The translations under genes were made by a program, and so were the position numbers. A DNA stretch of 64,000 bases from CAZWKQ01 sp964634005 (GTDB taxonomy: Bacteria; Bacteroidota; Bacteroidia; Bacteroidales; JACABE01). Shown here piece by piece: positions 44,441 through 52,935 of the stretch (position 1 is the stretch's first letter; every line of letters begins with the position of its first letter). The stretch spans positions 1-64,000 of the forward strand of contig CAZWKQ010000010.1 in the NCBI GenBank assembly GCA_964634005.1, read 5' to 3'. The notes under the pieces are model-generated. The model had not been told where the DNA came from. It worked only from the letters and a program-made list of their open reading frames with translations, and searched no databases.

Positions 44441-45525
44441 TATTTTACAATTTTATAAGTAAAAATAACTTTATCGGCAGAAAAAGCAGCCAGAATATAA
44501 ACTCCATTTTCGAGCGAAGCTATATTAAGTTCAGTCTTATTATTATTAATAATATCCGATAAAACTTTGCGGCCGCTGATATCATACAAGTAAATGTAAT
44601 TTTTAGAATTTTCGGCAGAGAACAAATCAACATAAACTATTGACCTATCGGCATTTGTATAAACATTAAACAATTTTTCTTTCGAAATATCATTGGTTGC
44701 CGGATAAGGCCCCCAGATTAATTCAGCAAATTCAGGATGGTCGATAAAAGGGTTTCTGTTATTCTGAATATTATAAACGGCATTGTTTCTGTCGATTTCT
44801 TTTTGGCTTACAGGATCTAATTTACACCACTCAAGAAGCAAATAAATATACCATTGTTTGAAAGCTAAGCCGCTATTTCCGGCATAAACGGCAGCAGCTT
44901 CTGTAGAATTTGAAGGCCATGTGGCAACAACATTCTCATATCGTGTAGCCATATAAAGAAATGAACGTGCAAAATCACCTTTGAAACTGTCAATAGGTTC
45001 AAATACAGTTCCTGAATAACCGAGAGTTATACAAGTACCTAATTTACTACCATTTGACGATGTCCATGTAGCATTCCCTACTTTGGCCATAGGGTAGTTC
45101 GACCTTCTGTTGTTTACATATCCGTCTGTAGGATAAACATTAAACAAGTCGGAATACATTGGCGAAGCATCGTTGAACCAACTGGCAGGAGTAGAATGTT
45201 CTCTGTTGTAACAATCGCCTTCGCTGTTGTATGAGCCGCATGTATTAAGGCCATGTCGATAATAGTAATTAGCAGTTCCGTTACTTTTAATAGAATACAT
45301 ATCCCAAACAGTATCACCTTTTAGGTTATCGGTTGTTGCATAGTGTGTGTAAAGAGAATTGTAACTTACAACCGTGTGGTTTTTAATTATGTTATAAAGT
45401 GCTGTTTTAAGCTGAGTACCATAAAGTCCAATTGCAGAGTCGTAGTATCCCTGTGGAATCTGAGCAAAGCTGAAAATTATTCCGAAATAGAATAATGTCA
45501 AAGAAATAAAAAAACGTTTTTTCAT
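44440..45525 (-). CDS. T9SS-secreted endonuclease I (EndA/NucM family)
   Basis: The 361-residue protein has a signal peptide (about 1-21), an endonuclease I domain with NREHSTPASWF (near residue 107, catalytic His) and FNVYPTDGYVNNRRSNYPM, and a T9SS sorting domain at the end (about 285-361, with IYLYDISGRKV and GVYILAAFS). The usual NREHSWP has Thr for Trp. It is an extracellular DNase/RNase for nucleic acid scavenging. It lies 5 bases after mntP and overlaps queD by one base. Confidence 0.9.
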   Translation of the reverse strand: MKKRFFISLTLFYFGIIFSFAQIPQGYYDSAIGLYGTQLKTALYNIIKNHTVVSYNSLYTHYATTDNLKGDTVWDMYSIKSNGTANYYYRHGLNTCGSYNSEGDCYNREHSTPASWFNDASPMYSDLFNVYPTDGYVNNRRSNYPMAKVGNATWTSSNGSKLGTCITLGYSGTVFEPIDSFKGDFARSFLYMATRYENVVATWPSNSTEAAAVYAGNSGLAFKQWYIYLLLEWCKLDPVSQKEIDRNNAVYNIQNNRNPFIDHPEFAELIWGPYPATNDISKEKLFNVYTNADRSIVYVDLFSAENSKNYIYLYDISGRKVLSDIINNNKTELNIASLENGVYILAAFSADKVIFTYKIVK

Positions 45526-45530
45526 AAATT

Positions 45531-46100
45531 TTAATGAGTATAAATATGTTCTACCAAAATTTTAAATCCTATTGCAATTAATACAATACCTCCAATAATT
45601 TCTGCCAATCGTGGTTTGATGAATCTGTTTAATTTACCAAGGCAAATACCGCCAAAAGAAAAAATAAAAGTTACAACCCCAATTATTAATGCAGCAATTA
45701 ATATTTTTTGATAACTATCAATAAGAAAACCAAAGCCGATGCCAACAACAAAAGCATCAATTGTTGTGGCTATAGAAAGCATAATAATAACATAATTGCT
45801 GTTAATATCAAACTTTCTGTCTTCGGGATTAATCTTAACTGCCTCAATAATCATCTTCAAACCAATAATAAACAGCAATGAAAATGCAATCCAATGGTCT
45901 ATTTGCTCAATTAAACTTTTAAATGAAGAACCTATAAGCCATCCTATAAAAGGCATAAGAGCTTGAAAGAAAGCAAAGAATAAAGCTATTTTTAAGCCTT
46001 TTCTGTGTGTAACACATCTTATTGTTCCACTTGTAAGAGAAACTGCCAAGCTATCCATCGACAAGCCTATTCCAATGATAATCAGTTCTATAAAAGTCAT
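45531..46100 (-). CDS. mntP: Manganese efflux pump MntP
   Basis: The 189-residue inner membrane protein has six membrane helices and conserved Asp in IGLSMDSLAVS (near residue 16) and ATTIDAFVVGIGFG (near 113), as in MntP. It exports Mn(II). It is the third gene in the run tnaA, fRMsr, mntP, endonuclease I, queD, starting 3 bases after fRMsr. No manganese riboswitch is visible before it. Confidence 0.9.
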   Translation of the reverse strand: MTFIELIIIGIGLSMDSLAVSLTSGTIRCVTHRKGLKIALFFAFFQALMPFIGWLIGSSFKSLIEQIDHWIAFSLLFIIGLKMIIEAVKINPEDRKFDINSNYVIIMLSIATTIDAFVVGIGFGFLIDSYQKILIAALIIGVVTFIFSFGGICLGKLNRFIKPRLAEIIGGIVLIAIGFKILVEHIYTH

Positions 46101-46103
46101 TTC

Positions 46104-46556
46104 TTATTTAAAAAGCAATTTTACAATTTTTTCGAGCCATTGAGCATCTACTTCATCAAAATTATTAAATTTTGTACTGTCAACATCAAGAACTCCAATT
46201 AAATTATTTTCATTATCGAAAACCGGTACTACAATTTCGGAATTAGAGCGGCTATCGCAGGCTATATGTCCCTGAAACTGATGAACGTCGGGGACTATAA
46301 TAGTTTTTCTTTGATTTATTGCAGCCCAACAAACGCCTGTATCTTTTGCTAAAGTCATACAAGCCACAGGCCCTTGATAAGTTCTAACTATCAACTGATT
46401 ATCTGTAAGACAATAAAAGCCTGTCCAGAAAAAGTTTTTTAGTTTATAATGCAATAAAGCGACAATAGTACACATTCTTGCTTCTAAATTGTCGCTTTTT
46501 TCAGTTAAGTCTGAAATTTGCTTATAAACTCTCTGATAACGGAGGTTTTTATCCAT
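46104..46556 (-). CDS. Free methionine-(R)-sulfoxide reductase (GAF domain)
   Basis: The 150-residue protein is a single GAF domain with the cysteines of fRMsr: ACMTLAKDTGVCW (near residues 65-77) and IACDSRSNSEIVVP (near 98-111). It reduces free methionine-R-sulfoxide, an antioxidant role in the cytoplasm. Length is normal. It begins 14 bases after tnaA ends. Confidence 0.9.
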   Translation of the reverse strand: MDKNLRYQRVYKQISDLTEKSDNLEARMCTIVALLHYKLKNFFWTGFYCLTDNQLIVRTYQGPVACMTLAKDTGVCWAAINQRKTIIVPDVHQFQGHIACDSRSNSEIVVPVFDNENNLIGVLDVDSTKFNNFDEVDAQWLEKIVKLLFK

Positions 46557-46570
46557 TTAATTAAAAAAAC

Positions 46571-47947
46571 TTAAACTCTTTCCAATTCGACAGTGAAGTG
46601 TCGCATAATTGGAGCTTCTCTTAATATTTTCAGTCCTTTGGTTATTTTTTCTCTTCTGTCGAAAACATTTTTAAGAGCTACAGCAACAACATTCATGTGA
46701 TTATTGGTATAAACTCTGCGTGGGATAGCCAAACGAAGCAGTTCTAATGAAGGATAGCGGTTTTCGCGTGTTATGGGATCTCTGTCGGCAAGCAATGTCC
46801 CTATTTCTACACCTCTTACACCGGCTTCAAGATATAATTCTATTGCCAATGTTTGAGCAATGTATTGTTCTTTAGGTAAGTTTGGAAGAATTTTTTTTGC
46901 ATCAACAAATATAGCGTGACCTCCAATGGGTTTCTGAATTGGAATACCAAATTCTATAAGCTTTTCGCCCAGATATTCTACTTGTTTGATACGTGTTTCG
47001 AGATAGTCGAACTCTGTGCCTTCGTATAACCCTTGTGCAAGCGCATTCATATCGCGACCCGACATACCTCCGTAAGTAACATATCCTTCAAACATTATAT
47101 TGAAGACACTTGCCTTACGGAATAATTCTTCATCACGCATTGCAATAAAACCGCCCATATTAACAATAGCGTCTTTCTTGCTGCTCATAGTCATTGCATC
47201 GGCATAAGAGAACATTTCTTTTACAATTTCTCTTATGGTTTTGTTTTCGTATCCTTTTTCCCTTAATTTGATAAAATATGCGTTTTCGGCAAAACGAGCC
47301 GAATCGAAAATAACCATTTTGCCGTATTTTTCGGCCATCTGTTTTACTTCTCTGAGATTTTGCATCGAAACAGGCTGACCTCCCGAAGAATTACAAGTAA
47401 CAGTAACTATAATAAACGGAATTTTTTCAGACGGCAATGATTTCAATACATTTTCGAGCTTATTAAGGTCGATATTACCCTTGAAAGGATGTATAATATC
47501 AGTATCGAAAGCTTCATCAATGGTGCAATCCATTGCTTTGGCTTTTCTAAATTCTATATGTCCTTTTGTAGTATCGAAATGTGAATTTCCGGGGATAAAA
47601 TCGCCTGTTTTAATAAGTGCCGAAAAAAGTACATTCTCGGCTGCCCTACCCTGATGCGTAGGTAAGAAATATTCGAAACCAAGTATATTTTTAATGGCGT
47701 CTTTCATTTTATGATAAGAAGACGCACCGGCATAACTTTCATCTCCAAGCATTAATTCGCTCCACTGACGATCGCTCATGGCTCCTGTTCCCGAATCAGT
47801 CAGTAAATCAATATAAACTTGTTCGCTCTTAAGGTTAAATAAATTATATTTTGCTTCTTTAATCCATTGTTCTCTTTCTTCTCTTGTACTTCTTCTGATG
47901 GGCTCGACCATCTTTATTTTATATGATTCTGCAAATGGTAAATTCAT
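46571..47947 (-). CDS. tnaA: Tryptophanase (TnaA)
   Basis: The 458-residue PLP enzyme splits tryptophan to indole, pyruvate and ammonia. The blocks LLTDSGTGAMSDRQW, PTHQGRAAEN, and the PLP Lys in SSKKDA (near residue 257) are shared with tyrosine phenol-lyase, but DSARFAENAYFIK and GVRGVEIGTLL match tryptophanase, where tyrosine phenol-lyase has DATRCVENAY and RSMERG. It heads the run of five genes. A promoter and a short leader frame lie in the 249-base upstream region. No tryptophan permease gene is next to it. Confidence 0.92.
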   Translation of the reverse strand: MNLPFAESYKIKMVEPIRRSTREEREQWIKEAKYNLFNLKSEQVYIDLLTDSGTGAMSDRQWSELMLGDESYAGASSYHKMKDAIKNILGFEYFLPTHQGRAAENVLFSALIKTGDFIPGNSHFDTTKGHIEFRKAKAMDCTIDEAFDTDIIHPFKGNIDLNKLENVLKSLPSEKIPFIIVTVTCNSSGGQPVSMQNLREVKQMAEKYGKMVIFDSARFAENAYFIKLREKGYENKTIREIVKEMFSYADAMTMSSKKDAIVNMGGFIAMRDEELFRKASVFNIMFEGYVTYGGMSGRDMNALAQGLYEGTEFDYLETRIKQVEYLGEKLIEFGIPIQKPIGGHAIFVDAKKILPNLPKEQYIAQTLAIELYLEAGVRGVEIGTLLADRDPITRENRYPSLELLRLAIPRRVYTNNHMNVVAVALKNVFDRREKITKGLKILREAPIMRHFTVELERV

Positions 47948-48015
47948 AACTGAGATTTATTTGAATAAAAAAATTGATTTATTAAAAAAAAAGAATAAAA
48001 AAAGATTTGTGTAAA

Positions 48016-48099
48016 CTATTGATAATTAAAACTATCTCTATCTTTTAGATTGAGTAAATGGAATTCTTTTATCGTTTTTTTTAAATCAAAACTCCTCAT
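48016..48099 (-). other. Possible 27-codon leader ORF upstream of tnaA
   Basis: An ATG at 48099, 13 bases after the predicted transcript start, opens a 27-codon frame (MRSFDLKKTIKEFHLL... to a TAG at 48016). It contains no Trp, so it is not like TnaC of E. coli. It is in the right place for a leader peptide, but it may be chance in AT-rich DNA. Confidence 0.3.
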
Positions 48100-48118
48100 A
48101 GAGAAACAATTTCAATGG

Positions 48119-48152
48119 CAAAATTAGATATAAAACAAATACGAAAAACAAA
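48119..48152 (-). promoter_or_regulatory. Promoter of the tnaA operon
   Basis: On the minus strand, TTTG (48149-48152) and TAATTTTG (48119-48126) lie 22 bases apart. The transcript would start near 48112, giving a 165-base 5' leader, long for this genome. The rest of the 249-base gap holds no other recognisable feature. Confidence 0.45.
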
Positions 48153-48196
48153 AAAAATAAAATTTTAATTTAATTTCGCTTAAAAAAAATATTATT

Positions 48197-49471
48197 ATGC
48201 TTAAAAGAACTTTAATTATTGTGTTGATTTTCAACAGTTTTATTTTAAAAGCTCAATTCAACGAATTTTTTACGGATAAAACTTTACGTATAGACTATTT
48301 TCATTCAGGAAATTTCTATAACGAATATTATCGTATTGATGAACTTTACAAACTTAATTTTTGGGCTGGGACAAAAATAAACCTTATAGACACTCTTGAT
48401 TACGGAGAATTTAAAATTGAAGTATTCGACTCTGTGAGTGATAAGGTTATTTTTTCACATAATTTCTCTACTTTATTTGCCGAATGGCGCCATACAAAAG
48501 AAGGAAAAGAAAATTGCGGAAATTTTTCCGAAACAGTGTTAGTCCCATTTCCACAAAAAACGATCAAATTGAGATTTTCGAGCCGCGATTCATTGAATAT
48601 TTGGCATAAAGTGGAGGAAGTTTTTATTAACCCAAAAACCGATTATATACAAACTCCTCCCAAAAAAATAAAAAATAAAGTTATAAATCTTCACACTTCA
48701 GGCGATTACAGCAGTAAAATTGATATTGCAATAATTGCCGAAGGATATACAAAGAGCGAAGAAGAAAAAATGACTAAAGATTTTGAGAGACTGAAAAATT
48801 ATTTATTGAACTCTAAGCCTTTTAATGAAAATAAGAATAGATTTAACATATATGGTGTTTTATCTTTTTCTGAAGAATCGGGTATAACCGATCCTGTTAA
48901 TAATCATAAGGTAAATACTGTTCTAAAAAGTAGTTTTAATACTTTCAATTCCGACAGATATTTGATGACAATGGAAAACAAAATATTACATAATCTTATA
49001 AGCGAAATCCCTTATGAACATATAATAATTATGTGTAATACATCAAAATACGGTGGAGGAGGCATTTATAACTTTTATGCAATTGTAGCTGCCGACAACA
49101 AAAACACTGATTTCCTGCTTCTACACGAATTTGGACATTCTTTTGCCGGTTTAGGTGACGAATATTATGACTCAGATGTTTCTTACGACAATTACTACTC
49201 TTTAAACGCAGAACCATGGGAACCGAATATTACAACTTTAGTTGAATTCGATAAAAAATGGAAAAATCTACTGGACAAAAACACTCAAATACCTACTAAA
49301 GCTAACATCTACAATACCAATACAATAGGTGTTTATGAAGGTGCGGCATATTCATCTAAAGGATTTTACAGACCTTATTACGATTGTACAATGAAATCAA
49401 TAAAATACAACTCATTTTGTCCTGTATGTACTAATTCTATTCAGAAAATAATAGATTTTTATTCATTTTAA
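48197..49471 (+). CDS. Secreted M64 family metallopeptidase
   Basis: The 424-residue protein has a signal peptide (about 1-19), an N-terminal beta domain, and the M64 (IgA peptidase-type) zinc domain with HEFGHSFAGLGDEY near residues 309-322; the opening block DIAIIAEGYTKSEEEKM (near 176) is also typical. M64 enzymes are secreted zinc peptidases, some of which cut IgA. No T9SS domain is seen. The target is unknown. It is a single gene facing the LruC gene. Confidence 0.9.
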   Translation: MLKRTLIIVLIFNSFILKAQFNEFFTDKTLRIDYFHSGNFYNEYYRIDELYKLNFWAGTKINLIDTLDYGEFKIEVFDSVSDKVIFSHNFSTLFAEWRHTKEGKENCGNFSETVLVPFPQKTIKLRFSSRDSLNIWHKVEEVFINPKTDYIQTPPKKIKNKVINLHTSGDYSSKIDIAIIAEGYTKSEEEKMTKDFERLKNYLLNSKPFNENKNRFNIYGVLSFSEESGITDPVNNHKVNTVLKSSFNTFNSDRYLMTMENKILHNLISEIPYEHIIIMCNTSKYGGGGIYNFYAIVAADNKNTDFLLLHEFGHSFAGLGDEYYDSDVSYDNYYSLNAEPWEPNITTLVEFDKKWKNLLDKNTQIPTKANIYNTNTIGVYEGAAYSSKGFYRPYYDCTMKSIKYNSFCPVCTNSIQKIIDFYSF

Positions 49472-49548
49472 GCTAAGATAAATTATAGCCATTTTACTAA
49501 AAAAGTAAATCTAAACTATTGTAAACAACGACTTTATTTATAAAAAAA

Positions 49549-49580
49549 ATCCCGATAAACTAGAAGTTTTATCGGGATTC
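49549..49580 (-). terminator. Terminator of the LruC gene
   Basis: A 12-bp stem (49549-49560 with 49569-49580) and 8-base loop are followed on the minus strand by a T run (A run 49543-49550 on the plus strand). It lies 20 bases beyond the LruC gene stop. Confidence 0.85.
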
Positions 49581-49599
49581 AATTATTTAGTCAGAGAGA

Positions 49600-52329
49600 T
49601 TATTTTCTTTTATTTACATCAGGTTTTATTGTCTTTTTCAAGTTTGATACAGGAGGAGTGAAAATCTTATTCATATTTCTGTATCCTGTAATATCTTTAT
49701 ACCAGTCGGCATATTGATTACCATCACTCATTACCCAATCGACAAAATATGGATAAGCTTCAATTATTGGAGTTTTTTCAATTGGATATTCAAAAGTATC
49801 ATAAATATTTAAGGCCCAAGGGAGATTTTTTGAAGTTTTGTAGTATCTGTTACTTGTTGGAATGCTATTATCATCATAAGTGCCGAAGAAAGCAGGATTT
49901 ACAAGTGCAGTAGGCGGATAATCGGGTAAATGAACTTCTTTATTTCTGTTTTTATTGACAATAATGAAAGGGTTGAAGTTTGCAATATCCAATTGTTCTT
50001 CTGTATAAGTATTTTTGGGATAAGTAATGTGAATTGTAATAGTAACAGGAGTAACATAAGGCAACCCGGGTGTTGTATTAACTCCGGTACCTACTCCGGG
50101 ATGTTGCAGAACTTCAAAAGCATTATCAAAAACTATAACAGTAGGCTTATTCTGATTTAATTCAAAACCATTATTGCCAACATTAATATAATTTGATTTC
50201 AAAATATAACCACTTGCAGAAATTTCATTAATATTTATTTGATTATTAGCAAATTGAAATCCAAAACCATTATTGAAACCGGCACCACTTGCCTTAAGAA
50301 TAAATGTAGCATAAGTTTCAACCAATTTATTATTAGCATCAACAACATTTTTAAATCTGTAATCGACAACAACATCGTTCATATCATAATCGCCTTTGTT
50401 AGGCCAAGAATCTTCAAATGCAAGAGTACCATAACCATTTGCAGGGAACATGTTATCGAATGCACGTGTAGAGTCGCTTGGATAATCATCATCCTGATCA
50501 ATAACACCATCACCGTCTGAATCAATAAAGATAGTATAAACAGCTTCGGAAACATCGCTTTGTGTCAATCCTGACTTTATTCCAATAGCTTTAACTGTTG
50601 CAGAAGCATTGAGAGTAAATGGGTTGCTGTAAACAATACCATTAGTTAAACTTGGAGTGCTTCCGTCCAAAGTATATTTAATTTGAGCGTCGTTTGTAGC
50701 ACTTGTTATGCTGACATTAACCGGAGCATAATAGTTTCCTGCTATAGGATTAAATACAGGAGCAGCAACTTTTGTAACTATTGTGTGAGAACCTGTTAAA
50801 TCGCTTTGATTTGCAGAGCAATAAGCATCGTTTAATGTATTAACTGTATATGTTGTAGTATTTACCGGATTAACCGTAATATTTGCGGGGCTTGAATTTA
50901 CATTAAAATTAGTCCCATCAGATAATTGACCGCTCCAAGGTGCTGTTCCCGTTAGCGCAACAACAACTGAGTTGTCAGTACCTCCGGTAATATTGGCAGT
51001 AGGACGATTTCTGGAAGTAATAGTAGCACTTCCACTCATATTTAAAGTACAAGTACTGTGTAGATTAGTTGCTTTTACAGTATATGTACCGGCCGAATTT
51101 GCCGAAAAAGTTAAATTGCTACCGGTTCCTTTAATAGGCATACCCACAGCGTTTGAACCGTTGTATAGCTGGTATTCGTATTGATTGCCGTTTTGCGAGT
51201 TAGATAAATTAATATTAGTGCTAATACCATCACAAATCGTAGCAGAACCTGAAACAGTATAAGCTACTAATCTGTAAACCAAAGTTGTAAGTGCAGCATC
51301 ACTATACCAAGGTTCGTAACTGGCATTAGAAGTTATAGAATAAATACCTCCACAAGTATTACTTGCTATTTTTGGTCCTTTTGGAGTACCCCAGTAATTG
51401 TTTGTAACATTAACGGTATTTTGAGAATATAAAGCCAATAAATAGTTGCCGTTAAAGACATTGTTGTAAATATTATAAACTCCACTACCTCTTATTCGCA
51501 AAGCATAAGATGATGTATAAGTGCCTATAGTTCCACTGAATACATTTCCTGATATTGTATTGGTACCAACCAAATCCAATGTTACCAAACAATTGCCTTG
51601 CGGAAGCGGATTTTGAGCTGCACCGGTATTACTAATATAGCTCATCCCTCCGGTAATTGTGGAAATAATATTGTTTGTAAATGTAAAATTTTTGGTATTT
51701 GTTGTTGATGTACTTCCACCAAAAACTACAGCTTGACGAGGAACATTAGGCAATGTGTATTGAGCAGAGAACCCAACTCCTGAAGGATTTGCTCCAAGAA
51801 ATGTTTGTCCGGTAAATTGATTTTTATTTATTACGATATTGTCCATACTTGCGTTATAAACGCCCATCATTGCAGCATCTCCTATTGCTTCAATAATATT
51901 ATCCTCAACTGTAACATTTGTATGAGAACCACCAAAATAAAATGCTGCCTTTTCAACTGCGGCAGTGCCATCTATACCCTTTATCGTAAAACCTTGCCCT
52001 ATTGCTCCAAATCTTATTCCATTTACATTTGAAGTAATAAAAACACTGCCTGATAGTGAACCCGTTCCGACTATTATTGTATTTGATGCACCGCTTGTTG
52101 ACAAAATGGTCAGATTACTCTTATTAATATTAACACTCTCGTTGTAACTTCCGGGACTAACTAATATTATATCTCCTGCAACTGCAGCATTAATAGCAGC
52201 CTGTATGGTTGTATAACAAGGACTGTTTCCTCCGCATAGCCCATCAGGACTTACGTAACGAGTAGTCTGAGATTTTATTCCTAAAACCGTAAATAACGAT
52301 ATTACAAAAAATAATGATATTTTTTTCAT
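49600..52329 (-). CDS. Secreted LruC domain protein with beta-helix and chitobiase-like domains
   Basis: The 909-residue protein has a signal peptide (about 1-20), a right-handed beta-helix region (about 25-330, CYTTIQAAINAAVAGDIILV), Ig-like repeats (about 350-515), a chitobiase/beta-hexosaminidase C-terminal-type domain (about 520-605, IKYTLDGSTPS), a calcium loop (DSDGDGVIDQDDDYPSD near 612) and the LruC domain (about 630-890, GDYDMNDVVVDYRF). No T9SS tail is seen. Such proteins are found on the surface of Bacteroidota, and the function is unknown. It follows a small lipoprotein gene (24-base gap) with which it probably forms a pair. Confidence 0.86.
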   Translation of the reverse strand: MKKISLFFVISLFTVLGIKSQTTRYVSPDGLCGGNSPCYTTIQAAINAAVAGDIILVSPGSYNESVNINKSNLTILSTSGASNTIIVGTGSLSGSVFITSNVNGIRFGAIGQGFTIKGIDGTAAVEKAAFYFGGSHTNVTVEDNIIEAIGDAAMMGVYNASMDNIVINKNQFTGQTFLGANPSGVGFSAQYTLPNVPRQAVVFGGSTSTTNTKNFTFTNNIISTITGGMSYISNTGAAQNPLPQGNCLVTLDLVGTNTISGNVFSGTIGTYTSSYALRIRGSGVYNIYNNVFNGNYLLALYSQNTVNVTNNYWGTPKGPKIASNTCGGIYSITSNASYEPWYSDAALTTLVYRLVAYTVSGSATICDGISTNINLSNSQNGNQYEYQLYNGSNAVGMPIKGTGSNLTFSANSAGTYTVKATNLHSTCTLNMSGSATITSRNRPTANITGGTDNSVVVALTGTAPWSGQLSDGTNFNVNSSPANITVNPVNTTTYTVNTLNDAYCSANQSDLTGSHTIVTKVAAPVFNPIAGNYYAPVNVSITSATNDAQIKYTLDGSTPSLTNGIVYSNPFTLNASATVKAIGIKSGLTQSDVSEAVYTIFIDSDGDGVIDQDDDYPSDSTRAFDNMFPANGYGTLAFEDSWPNKGDYDMNDVVVDYRFKNVVDANNKLVETYATFILKASGAGFNNGFGFQFANNQININEISASGYILKSNYINVGNNGFELNQNKPTVIVFDNAFEVLQHPGVGTGVNTTPGLPYVTPVTITIHITYPKNTYTEEQLDIANFNPFIIVNKNRNKEVHLPDYPPTALVNPAFFGTYDDNSIPTSNRYYKTSKNLPWALNIYDTFEYPIEKTPIIEAYPYFVDWVMSDGNQYADWYKDITGYRNMNKIFTPPVSNLKKTIKPDVNKRK

Positions 52330-52353
52330 ATTCTCTGACTATTTGATTTTTTA

Positions 52354-52719
52354 TTAATTGAAATTATAATTAATTGTATTTTGAGTTAAATTTATCTCAA
52401 CACTTTTATCAGCATATTGTAATTTAACTTTTTTCTCATAAGACGGTAATGTTACTTTTGAAGAATAAACCATATTAGCTTTTAATAAAGCCTTATGATA
52501 TAAATTCCCGTTAGGAGACAATACTTTAACAACAGCATTAGCATTTCCCTTCAATATTAGCTGATATTCTTTGGTTGTTTTCCAATCGAAAGTTGGGCTT
52601 GCTGTAAGTTCATCCATAGATTGCGGCTTAGGTTTCACTGGCGGTTGGATTTCATCTTTTTTACAAGAAGCCAAAACAAACACAACCGACATTACTAATA
52701 AAAACAATTTTCTTTTCAT
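52354..52719 (-). CDS. Small lipoprotein paired with the LruC protein
   Basis: The 121-residue protein has a lipoprotein signal (LFLLVMSVVFVLASC, Cys near residue 19), a proline-rich linker and a small beta-rich domain (about 45-121) that includes FDWKTTKEYQLILKG. The ATG at 52719 opens the signal and matches the predicted transcript start near 52765; a longer frame from 52773 is excluded by the promoter. Pairs of a small lipoprotein and an LruC-domain protein occur in related bacteria. Function is unknown. Confidence 0.75.
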   Translation of the reverse strand: MKRKLFLLVMSVVFVLASCKKDEIQPPVKPKPQSMDELTASPTFDWKTTKEYQLILKGNANAVVKVLSPNGNLYHKALLKANMVYSSKVTLPSYEKKVKLQYADKSVEINLTQNTINYNFN

Positions 52720-52770
52720 CTTTATAGACTTTATATATTTTAAACAATAACACCAAGACAAATAATATAC

Positions 52771-52778
52771 CAAAAATA
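52771..52778 (-). promoter_or_regulatory. Promoter -7 element of the lipoprotein-LruC pair
   Basis: On the minus strand the sequence is TATTTTTG, a full match to TAnnTTTG, giving a leader of about 46 bases. A near-perfect palindrome (CCAATATTGG, 52829-52838) lies further upstream and may be an operator. Confidence 0.4.
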
Positions 52779-52935
52779 TATACAGCTAAATATCAGGTTT
52801 TTATATAAACATACTTTAATTACACGTCCCAATATTGGACAAATTTATCATTTTTGAACTCAACCTATTATATATTCTTGTCTTTTTTATACAAACTTAC
52901 AAAATTAAATAATAAGATAAAGCATTTATAATAAA

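Noticed and set aside
46571..47947. Tyrosine phenol-lyase
   Set aside because: The residues around DSARFAENAYFIK and GVEIGT match tryptophanase, not the tyrosine phenol-lyase pattern with RSMERG.
48016..48099. TnaC-like tryptophan-sensing leader peptide
   Set aside because: The frame has no Trp codon and no TnaC similarity, so Trp sensing of the E. coli type is not supported; it is listed only as a possible leader.
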